This document shows positions 1 to 9,536 of a stretch of 64,000 bases of DNA, one piece after another (the stretch's first letter is position 1; every line of letters begins with the position of its first letter). The notes under the pieces are model-generated. The model searched no databases. It was not told the origin of the DNA and worked only from the letters and a program-made list of their open reading frames with translations. This DNA comes from Rachicladosporium sp. CCFEE 5018 (taxonomy: Eukaryota; Ascomycota; Dothideomycetes; Cladosporiales; Cladosporiaceae). A program made the position numbers and the translations under genes. The DNA is taken from NCBI GenBank assembly GCA_002077045.2, contig KZ111176.1:1-64000 (forward strand), in the 5' to 3' direction.

Positions 1-1807
1 TCTCCTTGCTGTTGAGCTGCTTACAGACTGCTCGTCGCGAGAATCGATACATGGTTGTGTGACCACCGACCTGATGTCTGTATGGCTTCAACTCCACAGC
101 ACCGAGCGGTGGAGGTGCTTGCGTGTCGGACGATCGCCTTTTGTGCTCACGCCTTCTTTTAGCGAATTCGGACTTCACTATCGGCGTCGCGGTTGGTGTC
201 GTCTGTTCTGTATCGGAGAGCTCGGATTCGTGACCAGCTGTGGAATATCCTGTCTCGGACTCATCGCCAGATAGTAACACATCATGCATCACATCTGGCT
301 TGTCGGTCGCCGAAGCACCTGTCGATCGCCGTCGCAGCGCAAAGTCGCCTTTGAGGCAGTCGCTCGCATCGTCAGATCGTAAGGCTATCTGTACATCATC
401 TGTTCGGGACTGTCGAGAGGAGTCGTCAAGTTTCGAAGATGGAACGGTCACATTACGATCCATCTGAAGCTCATGATTGGGAGAGTCACCTAGTACAACT
501 CCTTGATGTGGAAAGTATGTAGCTGATGAGATGTGCTCCTCATCGGAGTCGTCGTCGCCCGGCTTGATTGACTTCGTCGTTGACCTTGCATGTAGGGTAT
601 CGTGGTGATCAGTATTGGAGATCGCTATTGCCTTCGCTGTACCTGGCTCAAGGTGATGGTGATTCCTTATGTCATCCAGCAGCTCTCGCGGAAGTCGATC
701 GGTCGCGCGTTTGGCTGTGTTTGCGTCGACTGCATCAACATCGGCAGTGGCAGTGTCCTCGGTGACTGTTTTAAGGATCTGTCCCGATCTATGCTTAGTC
801 CCTGTTGGAGTGGAAGCTTGCTTCTCGTCATCTTCATTCCTTCCCACCCTGTCCTTATCAGACTGCCGGCGTACGCTGGTCCCTTCCGGCTTAAACAAAC
901 CCAAGTAATGACTCGATTTCCGACTTCTGACATTCGCTGCCAACGGATCTGGCTTAGGTAGCTGTGCATCGATGACCCTCTCAACTTCGGCATCGAGGCG
1001 ACTCTGTTGACGTTGGGATTGGGCTATGGTCAGGCCCTCCAGCTTGGCCTGCCCAGTTCTCCACGACCGATACTGCTCACGCTCGGCGCTGCCTTGCACA
1101 TCACCATCATCCACTAGACCTTGTCGCGGTGTTCTCAACGTCTCGGGAGTGCTACTGCCTTGCGACTCTCCCTGGCTTGCTTCTCCATTGTCTTGTTCTT
1201 GTTGTTCCTGTCTCGCAAGGGTTGTATTCAAATCCTTCAGATCGTATAGCGACCGTCGCTGATACTGCAGAGGTATTCCGTTCCGCGCAGTTGGCCTTTT
1301 GACCACCATCCTAGGGTACTCTTGTGCAAGCGCTCGAAGTGGCGTGTTGTTGCGATGTAAGTGATCGATCTTCATGAGCTGCGGCTGCAAAGACGCGACC
1401 TCCATGTCGAAGTTCTGGTGTGTTTCCAGGTCTGGCTCGGGGATGCGCTCTGTCTTTACCGCAGCATTGAATGAACTAGACGGTGCTTCACCGCTAGTAT
1501 AGTGTGTAGAGAAAATGCTGTCTCTCTCGTCCAGGTGAGGTTGGCCGACATCATGACTAGTGCGCGCAATCTCAATAGCAGCAGCAGAGTAGCGCGCAAC
1601 GTCGGGTGCGGTCTTGGACCTTTTCTGCTGCACTGGGCCAGGACGCGTTGGTAATGTTGATCCTACTCTGTCCTTATCCTCCGCCTTCCGCGGTGGTGAC
1701 GGCGGTGAGACAACATCGTGTGCAGCCTGGTGACTCTGCTTGGAGGAAGAAGTGGATCTATTTAGGTCCTGCGAAGGGATGCTTCCAGCGTTCGCAACGG
1801 GTGCCAT
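1..1807 (-). CDS. KCS1: Inositol hexakisphosphate kinase, copy A, N-terminal part (cut by window edge)
   Basis: This is the 5' exon of the gene that is complete at 19786-23617. The two align without indels (position 1 corresponds to 21811), and no disabling change was seen in what is visible. The catalytic domain lies beyond the left edge. The visible protein is the long, low-complexity, Ser/Arg/Asp-rich N-terminal region typical of fungal Kcs1. I chose the ATG at 1807, which gives an N-terminus starting MAPVANAGS. An upstream in-frame GTG at 1858 extends the open frame but is unlikely to be used. The product would make inositol pyrophosphates from IP6. One changed residue is visible where copy B encodes Lys-Lys and copy A Ser-Lys (around 440). 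Identity is secure because copy B carries the kinase signature. Confidence 0.85.
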   Translation of the reverse strand, partial: MAPVANAGSIPSQDLNRSTSSSKQSHQAAHDVVSPPSPPRKAEDKDRVGSTLPTRPGPVQQKRSKTAPDVARYSAAAIEIARTSHDVGQPHLDERDSIFSTHYTSGEAPSSSFNAAVKTERIPEPDLETHQNFDMEVASLQPQLMKIDHLHRNNTPLRALAQEYPRMVVKRPTARNGIPLQYQRRSLYDLKDLNTTLARQEQQEQDNGEASQGESQGSSTPETLRTPRQGLVDDGDVQGSAEREQYRSWRTGQAKLEGLTIAQSQRQQSRLDAEVERVIDAQLPKPDPLAANVRSRKSSHYLGLFKPEGTSVRRQSDKDRVGRNEDDEKQASTPTGTKHRSGQILKTVTEDTATADVDAVDANTAKRATDRLPRELLDDIRNHHHLEPGTAKAIAISNTDHHDTLHARSTTKSIKPGDDDSDEEHISSATYFPHQGVVLGDSPNHELQMDRNVTVPSSKLDDSSRQSRTDDVQIALRSDDASDCLKGDFALRRRSTGASATDKPDVMHDVLLSGDESETGYSTAGHESELSDTEQTTPTATPIVKSEFAKRRREHKRRSSDTQAPPPLGAVELKPYRHQVGGHTTMYRFSRRAVCKQLNSKE

Positions 1808-3090
1808 GTCAGAGCAGACATTGTCTGCGCACGCCGAGGCGTAATTGGCCAGGAGCACTCGCCGCCGATGCCTCGCGGAACACGGATGCGCACGCTGCCC
1901 AGTCCTGCCAGTAAGCTGGGAATTGCAGCGCTGACGGATTCTTGGATGTGCAACGTGCGATTGCCGGCAGCCACAGACTCGCTAGCTCGCAGATGAAAGT
2001 ACTGCCGCGGGTTTCAGACAGATCGCAGCCGTTGGGCGCCTTCGCGTGGTACGACAAATAGCTTGATAGAGAGGGCGGACGAGATATGCGCACGGGGCGG
2101 GGCACGTTGTGAAGTCTTTGGGGTTATTGGGTGGAGCGCACCGACGTCTAAACTACATCATGTACCGGTATCGCGGCACTCACGATCCGGTGCCGGCCAA
2201 AGTCTAATCATCGCGGCACTGATCCCGAAGCCAGACCATTGATTCATACTGTATTGCTCTGTCGACCGCTTTGCCAACATCACTTGTGAAGCACACTATC
2301 GCCCACGATAAGCCTTCAACACATACATGACCCCGGACAGGACCAGCGACCCGACTCGCCTCGACCTACCCACGTGCCTCGCGATATCATCGCACCCAGC
2401 ACGACATTATCAATCACAGCAAAAGCCCAAACGGAGCCATTCCCTTGCAGTCTCACTGACACATACACAAAGCCTCGCAATCGCACCAATGAGTAGCACT
2501 CCTTTCGCAACGTGAAAGACAAACTTGGCAGCTCTCCTTGCTGGCATCCCCAGATCTACGCGGCACATCTTCGAATACCAGTGCCTTCGGACGATCGCCT
2601 TCCGCCAACATGGCGGTGAGGTCGCATCTTCCATATCTTCCACGCGAGACACTGCGCGAGAAGCTCCGGCACTGCAGCCCTATGGACTAGCGGCATGTCT
2701 TGTCTGCAGATGCATATACTGGTGTGTGCGGGAGTATGTTTCACTCACTTGCAATGGTCACGTAATTCCTTCGTCATAGGGAGTCGCTTCATGAGAACGC
2801 TCGGCATGGCAAGGTGACCTCGATCTCGGTACCGGCGCGTCTACGAATGACAACGTTGTCACTACAGTACCGAAGCGCAGCCCAATACGTCCGGGTGAAT
2901 CAATTGAGACGACTGCATCTCGGCATTGATCGGTCGGCACGGCTGTGCACGGCTTTGCTTATCTGGACCTCACGCGAGATCTCGAAAGGCGAATGAGTGT
3001 GACACGGCAGTGACCATCATGTCATTAGCTACTACCCAGCGAGTGAGTCAGCGCAGTACGAATGGTCGTGGAGAGGTAGGTGATCCGACT
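1808..3090. other. Intergenic, upstream of KCS1 copy A and downstream of CTNNBL1
   Basis: This 1.3-kb stretch holds the KCS1 upstream region and the 3' flank of CTNNBL1. Short open frames occur on both strands but none shows a recognisable protein or codon-level conservation against copy B (23618-24895). A small indel near 2256 shifts the alignment by 5 bases. No clear promoter motif was identified. Confidence 0.6.
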
Positions 3091-4842
3091 TCATTGCAGG
3101 AAATCTATCAACGTCGACAGCATTTCCTTCGCCTCGTCGTCTTCGGCACCTGCAGCCTGCTCTACCAGGCTTGCCTTCACGTCGGCAAGACTGCCCAGAC
3201 CGTCGAAGATCACCTCCTTCGACGCCTTGTCCTCAGCAACAAGCCATGCGATGATCACATCTGTCGTCTGCAGTCCAAAGAGGGCGCCTTCGAGTCGTCG
3301 CGACAGCCATTCAGCTTCGCGCTCAGGCCAGTCCTCCTCGTCCATCATCCTTCTTTCGAGCTCTATCTCTTCTTCTGCTGCGCTTACTCGTCGTGCGAAG
3401 TCCTTTCGTAATTCCACGATCTTGATGACTTTTTCGCAGTTCTTCTCGGTGAACTTGTTGAGCGTTCGTATCCGCGCGGCGCCCTCGCCTGGTAGCCATC
3501 GGAGTAGCCCTGCAAATATGCCGAGCAGATGCTCTGTTGTGGTCGCAGATGGCTTCTTGGCGAAGAGCGAGAACAGTGTCTTCAGCCCGCCCGCCTCTAC
3601 TAGCTTCTCACATACACCTGCTGCGCCATCTGCGCCACCGACTGCATGGTCAAGCAAACGCAATGCTCGCGATTTGCTGAAACCGCCCTCCTTCAGCATG
3701 ATCAGTGTTAGCTCCATGCCCTCAGCTTCCAGGAATGCAGTCTTCCCACGCGGCTCATCGATCACGCAGGTCAGTGCATCGAATATGTTCTCCACCCACT
3801 CCTCCTCAAGCGAGTCTTTCACCGGATCTCGTTTCCGGTAAAGTGCAAGGAGTTGCAGAAACAAATCCACACCCTCCACCTCGCCCGCAAGCTTTTCTCT
3901 CAGTACACTCGAACTCTGCAGCAATACCTGCAACACCTCCGCCGCCATCTGCTTGTTCTGTCCCACACTCTTCTCAGCTCTTCGTATCCGATCGCAAAGC
4001 CACTCCAGCACCTGCACCGTCCCAATCCGTTCCCCGATTTCCTGCTTCCCAGCCAACGCCCCAAGCACAGCCAAACAATGATACACCCCTTCCCTGTCCG
4101 CCTCCTCTCCTTCATCCAGTCTCCCAAGGTTGCTCATTATCATCTCCCCAAGATCTGCCTCCAATAAGGCCTCCACCAAACCCTCCCACGCCTCATCATC
4201 CACCTCAACATCCTCATCCAGTAGTTCACTGAGAATCTGCACAGCACCAATAGCCACGTCCGTATTCTCGTGTCCCAGCAACCCCACGAGTTGCCCGGCA
4301 GCCCCACTCTCCACGAACAGCGGATACAACTCCCCATGCTCGCTCAACAAGCTCCACTCCTTGACCTGCGCATCCAACTCCGCTTCCGAAGCCATGAACT
4401 TCGCCGGCTCACCTTCATGCTTCGCCCTGAGCTCGGCGTTCTTCGCTACCTTCCTCTCGAAGCTCACAGCCGTCCGCTTCAGCCACGAGGCATCGATCTT
4501 CTCCACGCCGTATTCAATTCCATTTGCATCGTTGTTGTCTTGGGTGTCGATGTAGTCTAGGGCCTCTGCGGCGTCTCGGGAAACCCCGCCGCCGAAGAAG
4601 CGGCCTTCTTCATCGTCTGGGAGATCTTCTGTGGGCGGAAGAGGGGGGCCGGCTTCGGTGTCGGAGTTGTCGTCTTCGGGAGCGTCTTCGAGGGAGGCGG
4701 ATTTGGGGTTTGGAAAGCTTTTCGAGGAGTACTTGGTGGCTTTGTAGGCGCGGTCGGCGTCGTGGGAGTTGAATTTGCGTTTGATCGAAGCGGTGGAAGA
4801 GGAAGCAGAGGGCCCTTTGAATAGGTCCGTTATCGATGCCAT
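3091..4842 (-). CDS. CTNNBL1: Beta-catenin-like protein 1 (CTNNBL1), copy A
   Basis: This is an intronless 583-residue armadillo-type protein of the CTNNBL family, a spliceosome-associated factor of the Prp19/CDC5L complex acting in the nucleus. The N-terminus has a basic, NLS-like stretch (KRKFNSHDADRAYKATKY, about residues 21-38), then an acidic linker. The family's signature region follows: paired basic motifs before FERKVAKNAELRAK, then ELYPLFVESGAAGQLVGLLG and the acidic ELLDEDVEVDDEAW. Helical ARM-like repeats run to the C-terminus. It differs from copy B at 35 positions, the most divergent protein of the block, but both frames are intact. It is transcribed away from dad3, with 280 bases between the two start codons. 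Confidence 0.88.
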   Translation of the reverse strand: MASITDLFKGPSASSSTASIKRKFNSHDADRAYKATKYSSKSFPNPKSASLEDAPEDDNSDTEAGPPLPPTEDLPDDEEGRFFGGGVSRDAAEALDYIDTQDNNDANGIEYGVEKIDASWLKRTAVSFERKVAKNAELRAKHEGEPAKFMASEAELDAQVKEWSLLSEHGELYPLFVESGAAGQLVGLLGHENTDVAIGAVQILSELLDEDVEVDDEAWEGLVEALLEADLGEMIMSNLGRLDEGEEADREGVYHCLAVLGALAGKQEIGERIGTVQVLEWLCDRIRRAEKSVGQNKQMAAEVLQVLLQSSSVLREKLAGEVEGVDLFLQLLALYRKRDPVKDSLEEEWVENIFDALTCVIDEPRGKTAFLEAEGMELTLIMLKEGGFSKSRALRLLDHAVGGADGAAGVCEKLVEAGGLKTLFSLFAKKPSATTTEHLLGIFAGLLRWLPGEGAARIRTLNKFTEKNCEKVIKIVELRKDFARRVSAAEEEIELERRMMDEEDWPEREAEWLSRRLEGALFGLQTTDVIIAWLVAEDKASKEVIFDGLGSLADVKASLVEQAAGAEDDEAKEMLSTLIDFLQ

Positions 4843-5122
4843 GTCTGAATGTGCGGGAGCAGTGGAAACGCTGGAGTACGAAAGGATGGACCAGCGTCTG
4901 GCATAGGCTTCATCTGTTTCTCTCGGCAGTGAGCTGTCTTTACTAGCGCCGGCAGAGAGTGAGGTTCGGGACGCGCTAGTGCCGGCAGATCTGAAACGCG
5001 TCGTTCTGGCAAGTCGCGTCGAGTCTTGACTTCACTGATCATCGTGGAGGCTGTTGTGACCTGCAGTAAATAATTCCAGGATCTCGTCCACTAAGAAAGT
5101 TGATCTCAAGTCAATCAGCGCC
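4843..5122. promoter_or_regulatory. Divergent promoter CTNNBL1 / dad3, copy A
   Basis: These 280 bases separate two start codons on opposite strands and must carry both promoters. The region is conserved in copy B (26648-26926). No TATA box or other specific element was assigned. Confidence 0.5.
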
Positions 5123-5457
5123 ATGGATCATTCCGCCGACGCGAAGTCAAATGGCGAGCAAGACTCCGAGCTCCATTCTCTCGAGCAAGAGATTCTAGAC
5201 GAGTATGCAAAGCTCGTGGGCAATCTTGATGATGTACGTCTCCCACTAACGAGCCTCGTTCTCGGCACTAATCGTCCTCTCAGTTGTCTACCATCCTAGC
5301 TGAGCTCGCAGCAAATCCATCAATGCAAATTTTGGATTCACTCTGAGGGCTCGAACGCAAGACCGCCACGGTGTTCACTCTGCTCAAGGCGAGCGTCTAT
5401 TCGATCGTGCTTCAGCAGGAGATCAGAGACGAGGACGGTGGCGGGAGAGAGACTTGA
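5123..5457 (+). pseudogene. DAD3: DASH complex subunit Dad3, copy A, broken by an in-frame TGA
   Basis: Two exons, 5123-5233 and 5284-5457, are separated by a 50-bp intron with GTACGT..CAG ends. They correspond to the intact 94-residue Dad3 of copy B. Dad3 is a subunit of the fungal DASH/Dam1 ring that couples kinetochores to microtubules. In copy A the codons Leu-Arg (ctg cga in B) read ctc tga, so translation would stop at 5344-5346 after 57 residues and lose the conserved GLERKTATVFTLLKASVYS segment. Two adjacent substitutions make the stop. The downstream frame is otherwise open and well conserved, so the lesion looks recent. A base-calling error of two adjacent bases is possible but less likely than one. 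Confidence 0.8.
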
Positions 5458-6642
5458 GACTCGAGCCATAAAACTTAGGAACGACGGCGACTGTGTACTG
5501 CTTCTTGATCCGAACTCGTTCGCCATCACGCGTTCCTGCTGAACGGCCTACCGATATTCATCTCCCAAGTTCACGGCTACGAGATCGGCCACACATTTCT
5601 ACCCTGGACCTAGCTCGCTTCGAGTCTTGCCCTGTCACGGTCCGCTTGGAATGGAGATGATGCTATTGCCATCGTGAAAGCAGCCAAGTCCATGATAGTT
5701 CGAACAGCCACTACCTTCTCGATCAGGCTATTTCAGCGACCGCTGAAGCTGGATTCGCTCACCTGGATCAGCACGCAGCAGCAGTGACTTCTTCATTGCC
5801 TACCTATGACAAAGCTCTAATGCTAACGTAGCTCTCCGCACATACATCCGGTCAGCACGGGACGACTTGCGAGAAGACCGCATGATAGCCAGTCGGGTAG
5901 CACTCGCTAGACAGAATGCTCTGATCTCTGACGAAAGGACGGGGACGTCCGAGGCGCAGTGAGGAGGTAACCGCTAGAAGAGGAGCTCGGTGGCGTAACG
6001 AGGGTCGTAAGTGCATTGGCCGTGATCACTCGCTATGGGTTGCAACAGGAAAGATGAATGCGAAACAAAAACGACAATCAGCTCAGGCGGATCGCCGAGG
6101 CTGCAGCTTGAGGCTGTCGACCTCGAGGCCTTACCATGAGACTGTTTCAAGATCCGGGTCGTGAGGATGCATAGAATGTTTAGAGCCCTACTTAAATCGA
6201 GCACGAGGGTACAGCTTTGGGTCCGTCAATTGCATGCCGCTACTCACTCAAGCCCGCGCACTGTCTCGAATGTTGGTGTGTTTTCCGGTCATGCTGCTCT
6301 CGGTTGCACGAGGCAGAGGCATCAAAGCTCGCCACATGCGGGTTGGAAGTCTGGTGCGCGCTGGCCTACAGAGCTACGAAAGCCCATTTGCTTCAGTCTT
6401 TGGCGGCCTAGACGGGCGTATGGTCAGTCTTGCATGCCTGGCGTCCGGCGACAACATAGTGAAGCGGAATTGTAGCTGTTGACCATGCAGGAGGCAAGTG
6501 AGGGTCAAATGCAATATCTGAAACTAACGCAAAGCCAAACGACGCGAGTAGGTAGGTAAGCACACACTCTGCAGAAGCACAGAACGCCACATTTCTACCC
6601 GTTTCCCGATATTCCGATTATGTTGAGTGGACGCAAAATACC
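5458..6642. other. Intergenic between dad3 and the PT-domain gene, copy A
   Basis: No gene is supported here. A plus-strand open stretch around 5860-5970 resembles coding sequence in copy B (27671-27910), but copy A differs there by a 2-base deletion in an A-run (gaaagg against gaaaaagg) that destroys the frame. That argues for non-coding sequence or a decayed gene. Confidence 0.5.
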
Positions 6643-7686
6643 TCAAGTCTTTCTTTTCTTCGGCGGCGGCAAGAACACATTCAGCACTCGTCGAGATATC
6701 TTCTTGAAGCGCACACCCTCCCACACACCCACAATTTCGTCCCCTTGCAACACCCACACAGTTCCGCCTAGCACGTCTTTTCCCTCGGGCATCATCCTGA
6801 CATAGTTCCTCAGCACTTCGTCACCCTCGGGCTGGAACTTACTAGAGATCCTCGCCGAGTCCCAGCCATGACTGATATACGCGTTCTTCTTCGAGTCGTT
6901 GTCCGCAGCGTTGCACAGGAAGCCCGACAAGTGACATGAGCCGTCTAGATGGTATGGGCCGGCTAGATCGCCAAGCACGGCCGAGGCAGTGATGGATAGC
7001 ATAGCTGTCGCCTCGAGAGGTTGCGTCGAGTAGATGACGGACGTCATAGCTTGGTACTTCCCGTCATACTCGACGAAGGATTTGAAGAGTTCGTACGCTT
7101 TAGCCTTGTAAACTGTACGAATGTTGCCTGTGGCTTCGGCACGAGAGCGGGACTCGAGGGACTGGATCTGCGTGAGGATCAGAGGGTTCATAGGTGCCCA
7201 GTCTGCGTGCCAGGAAGTCTCGGGCTCGAGATGGACGATGCAGTGGGCGAGCTTGTGCATCTCGGTCCCACCAGGCTGGACTTGAGAGATCGTGCAGTGG
7301 ATTGGCGAGGGTTCCTCTGGGCCAGCGCAAGAGGCTGTCATCTCGATCCACTGACCCTCAGGCTTCTGTGGATTGTCGGCTATGAGTGTCTTCTCGACGT
7401 GCATGTCTGCTACGTTCAGGCCAAGATGCTTGGAGTCTGGGTGCTCGGAGTCTGGGTGGAGTTTCGATAGGATGTACTTTGTGACTGTCGTTGCCATGTC
7501 TCCGTATAGACCGGAGGGGGTGAGGTTGACGCCATTGCATTTGTGGTCGCGAATGATGGGCCAGAGACAGGGGTCTGCGATGCATGATCTGACCGTGATG
7601 TCTGCTGTCCCTGCTTGCAGATCGAAGGACTCGGCAGTGATCTGTTGGCAGGATGCCGAGAGAGCGTATGTGCTGGTTGGATGCAT
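6643..7686 (-). CDS. Freestanding polyketide synthase product-template (PT) domain protein, copy A
   Basis: This 347-residue intronless protein consists of nothing but a PT domain, the double-hotdog module that folds and cyclises poly-beta-keto chains inside fungal non-reducing PKSs. It starts with STY..SCQQITAESF and has the hotdog motif RDHKCNGVNLTPSGLYGDMA (H48), then KAYELFKSFVEYDGKYQAM, then PYHLDGSCHLSGFLCNA (D248), and ends with the canonical tail RRVLNVFLPPPK. His and Asp lie 200 residues apart, matching the catalytic dyad spacing of PksA (H1345/D1543). The usual Gly before the His is Asp here. No KS, AT, ACP or TE sequence lies nearby. The frame is intact in both copies, with 12 residue differences from copy B. 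It could act in trans on a PKS or have a new role; the substrate is unknown. Confidence 0.8.
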   Translation of the reverse strand: MHPTSTYALSASCQQITAESFDLQAGTADITVRSCIADPCLWPIIRDHKCNGVNLTPSGLYGDMATTVTKYILSKLHPDSEHPDSKHLGLNVADMHVEKTLIADNPQKPEGQWIEMTASCAGPEEPSPIHCTISQVQPGGTEMHKLAHCIVHLEPETSWHADWAPMNPLILTQIQSLESRSRAEATGNIRTVYKAKAYELFKSFVEYDGKYQAMTSVIYSTQPLEATAMLSITASAVLGDLAGPYHLDGSCHLSGFLCNAADNDSKKNAYISHGWDSARISSKFQPEGDEVLRNYVRMMPEGKDVLGGTVWVLQGDEIVGVWEGVRFKKISRRVLNVFLPPPKKRKT

Positions 7687-8093
7687 GGATGAATGATTGC
7701 TTGATTTTGTGAAGAGGACACAGTGAACGAGTCGAGGTAGGCCAGGAGGCTTAGGAAATATACTTCGGCAAGTAGTAGGAAGGAAGCTGAGGAGGACAGA
7801 GGAAACGGGGGATGAGAGGCGTTACCATCGCTCTTGTATTCGACACACATCGGACGTTGCATTTCCATCTTGTCACTGTCTCTCGGTATGAGTACCACTT
7901 CGTGGCAAGAGCGTAGCTATGGCCGCCAATTGATGGTGAACCTGCTGATGCATGCGAAGACTCGGAGGCTTGAAGTGAACCGACGTTCCATCGAGCTGAG
8001 TTCTGCCAAGCGCCGGCAGCGGCTGTGAAGCGAAATGCTGACTCATCTCTGAATCTCGCCAACCACCACTCGACCACCAACGAACATTACAAC
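7687..8093. promoter_or_regulatory. Divergent promoter PT-domain gene / CLP1, copy A
   Basis: These 407 bases separate the two start codons and must drive both genes. They align with copy B 29495-29901 with few changes. In-frame GTG extensions upstream of CLP1 (from 8025) were judged to be 5' UTR because the conserved protein starts at the ATG at 8094. No individual element is assigned. Confidence 0.5.
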
Positions 8094-9536
8094 ATGGCCT
8101 TCTCACTGCCCGGCCTTGGATTGTCCACAGCACCACAGTCTCTGAGCACGCCGTTGCCTTCATTCGCGGCTGCAGAGTCTGTTACGCGCACACAGCGTCT
8201 GGATGAGCGGACAGAATGGCGATTCGAGGTCGCCTTCGGGAGGCAATACACCATCAAGCTCACCCAGGGCACGGCTGAGCTTTGGGGCACCGAGCTCGCC
8301 GTAGGACAGACCTGCAACTTCACTGGCTACAAAGGCGCTGTCTTCACTTGGCATGGCTGTACTTTGGAGATCACTGGTGACGCCGAGAGCGAGTATGTCG
8401 CACAGGAAACGGAGCACGCTACAGAATGGCTAAACGTGCACGGCATGCTCGAGACGCTGCGTGCTGAGGCCGAGGACTCTGGGACGCAAGGTGAAGGGCC
8501 GAGAGTGCTCGTAGTTGGTCCAGACGCTGTTGGGAAGAGCAGTCTACTTCGCAGCCTCGCAGCTTGGGGCGTGCGCGTTGGACGGTCTCCGACAGTATTG
8601 AACCTCGATCCACGAGAAGGGCTACTATCTCCGGCAGGTTGTATCACAGCTGTGACAGTGTCCAGCCAGACCGATACCGAAAGCGGCTTCGGCATCACCC
8701 CTGTATCTGGCCCAACGGCCGCCTCAGTCAGGACACCTTTAATCTACAGCTGGCCCTACGCCTCTCCTACCGAACATCCCACCGCCTTCAAGTCTTTGCT
8801 CACTCACGCCGCTCTTCATGTGACTGGCAAGCTCGAGGCAACCCTAGCTGCGAAGCACAGTGGTCTCCTCATCGACAGTCCCGGCTCTCTCAACGATCCC
8901 AAGTCCTCGTACGACCTCCTCGCCCACATCATCAGCGAATTCAGCATTACGCATCTCATCACCATCGGCTCAGAACGAATGTATAACGACCTCAACCGCC
9001 GCTTCGGCCAGACTCGCGGCGACGACAAGGCGATCCCCGTACTTCGCCTCACGAAGCCTGGAGGCGCCGTGGAGCGCGATGCAGCGTTTATGAAGTTGCT
9101 TCGCGCACAGGAAACGCGACAGTACTTCTTCGGCCCTCCACATACGCCGTTAAATCCTCACTCACACTCTATACCCTTCTCCGAGCTGTCTATCTACCGC
9201 GCGCGGACACCCTCTGATGAAGCTGACGATGCCGCGTACCAGCCTGGTATGGACTTCGAGCCCGATGGCTCGTCTCTCTCTTCCGGATCGTTGTTCGAGA
9301 AGGTTGAGCCTAGCACGGCTATGACTGCATCACTCATGGCGATCAAGTTCTGCAGTGGGAGTGGGGTGGAGGAAAGCGAGATTCGGGATAGTGCAGTCAT
9401 GGGTTGGCTGTACGTGGCAGATGTGGACGAGGTGAAGAAGAGGGTCAGGTTTCTAGCGCCGCATCCACAAAGGTGGGGCGATCGGGCATTGGTTTGGGGA
9501 GGGTTCCCGGAGGCTGTCGGTGATCTGGTCACGTAG
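8094..9536 (+). CDS. CLP1: mRNA cleavage and polyadenylation factor Clp1, copy A
   Basis: This 480-residue intronless protein is a Clp1/Grc3-family polynucleotide-kinase-like ATP-binding subunit of cleavage factor IA in the nucleus. An N-terminal beta domain (WRFEVAF..QYTIKLTQGTAELWGTEL) precedes the P-loop GPDAVGKSS at residues 142-150. The conserved TVLNLDPREGLLSPAG segment and the central nucleotide-binding fold follow, then the C-terminal Clp1 domain ending in MGWLYVADVDEVKKRVRFLAPHP, split here: MGWLYVADVDEV and KKRVRFLAPHP. I took the ATG at 8094 because homology begins with MAFSLPGLGL. It differs from copy B at 8 of 480 positions, so it is under stronger constraint than CTNNBL1. Immediately after its stop codon the two copies cease to align. 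Confidence 0.92.
   Translation: MAFSLPGLGLSTAPQSLSTPLPSFAAAESVTRTQRLDERTEWRFEVAFGRQYTIKLTQGTAELWGTELAVGQTCNFTGYKGAVFTWHGCTLEITGDAESEYVAQETEHATEWLNVHGMLETLRAEAEDSGTQGEGPRVLVVGPDAVGKSSLLRSLAAWGVRVGRSPTVLNLDPREGLLSPAGCITAVTVSSQTDTESGFGITPVSGPTAASVRTPLIYSWPYASPTEHPTAFKSLLTHAALHVTGKLEATLAAKHSGLLIDSPGSLNDPKSSYDLLAHIISEFSITHLITIGSERMYNDLNRRFGQTRGDDKAIPVLRLTKPGGAVERDAAFMKLLRAQETRQYFFGPPHTPLNPHSHSIPFSELSIYRARTPSDEADDAAYQPGMDFEPDGSSLSSGSLFEKVEPSTAMTASLMAIKFCSGSGVEESEIRDSAVMGWLYVADVDEVKKRVRFLAPHPQRWGDRALVWGGFPEAVGDLVT

Noticed and set aside
3080..3841. 253-residue plus-strand frame opposite CTNNBL1
   Set aside because: Shadow of CTNNBL1; Ser-rich with no recognisable domain, and shorter in copy B.
6643..7686. 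Secondary-metabolite (PKS) gene cluster
   Set aside because: Only a lone PT domain is present; neighbours are housekeeping genes and no KS, AT, ACP, tailoring enzyme or cluster regulator is seen.
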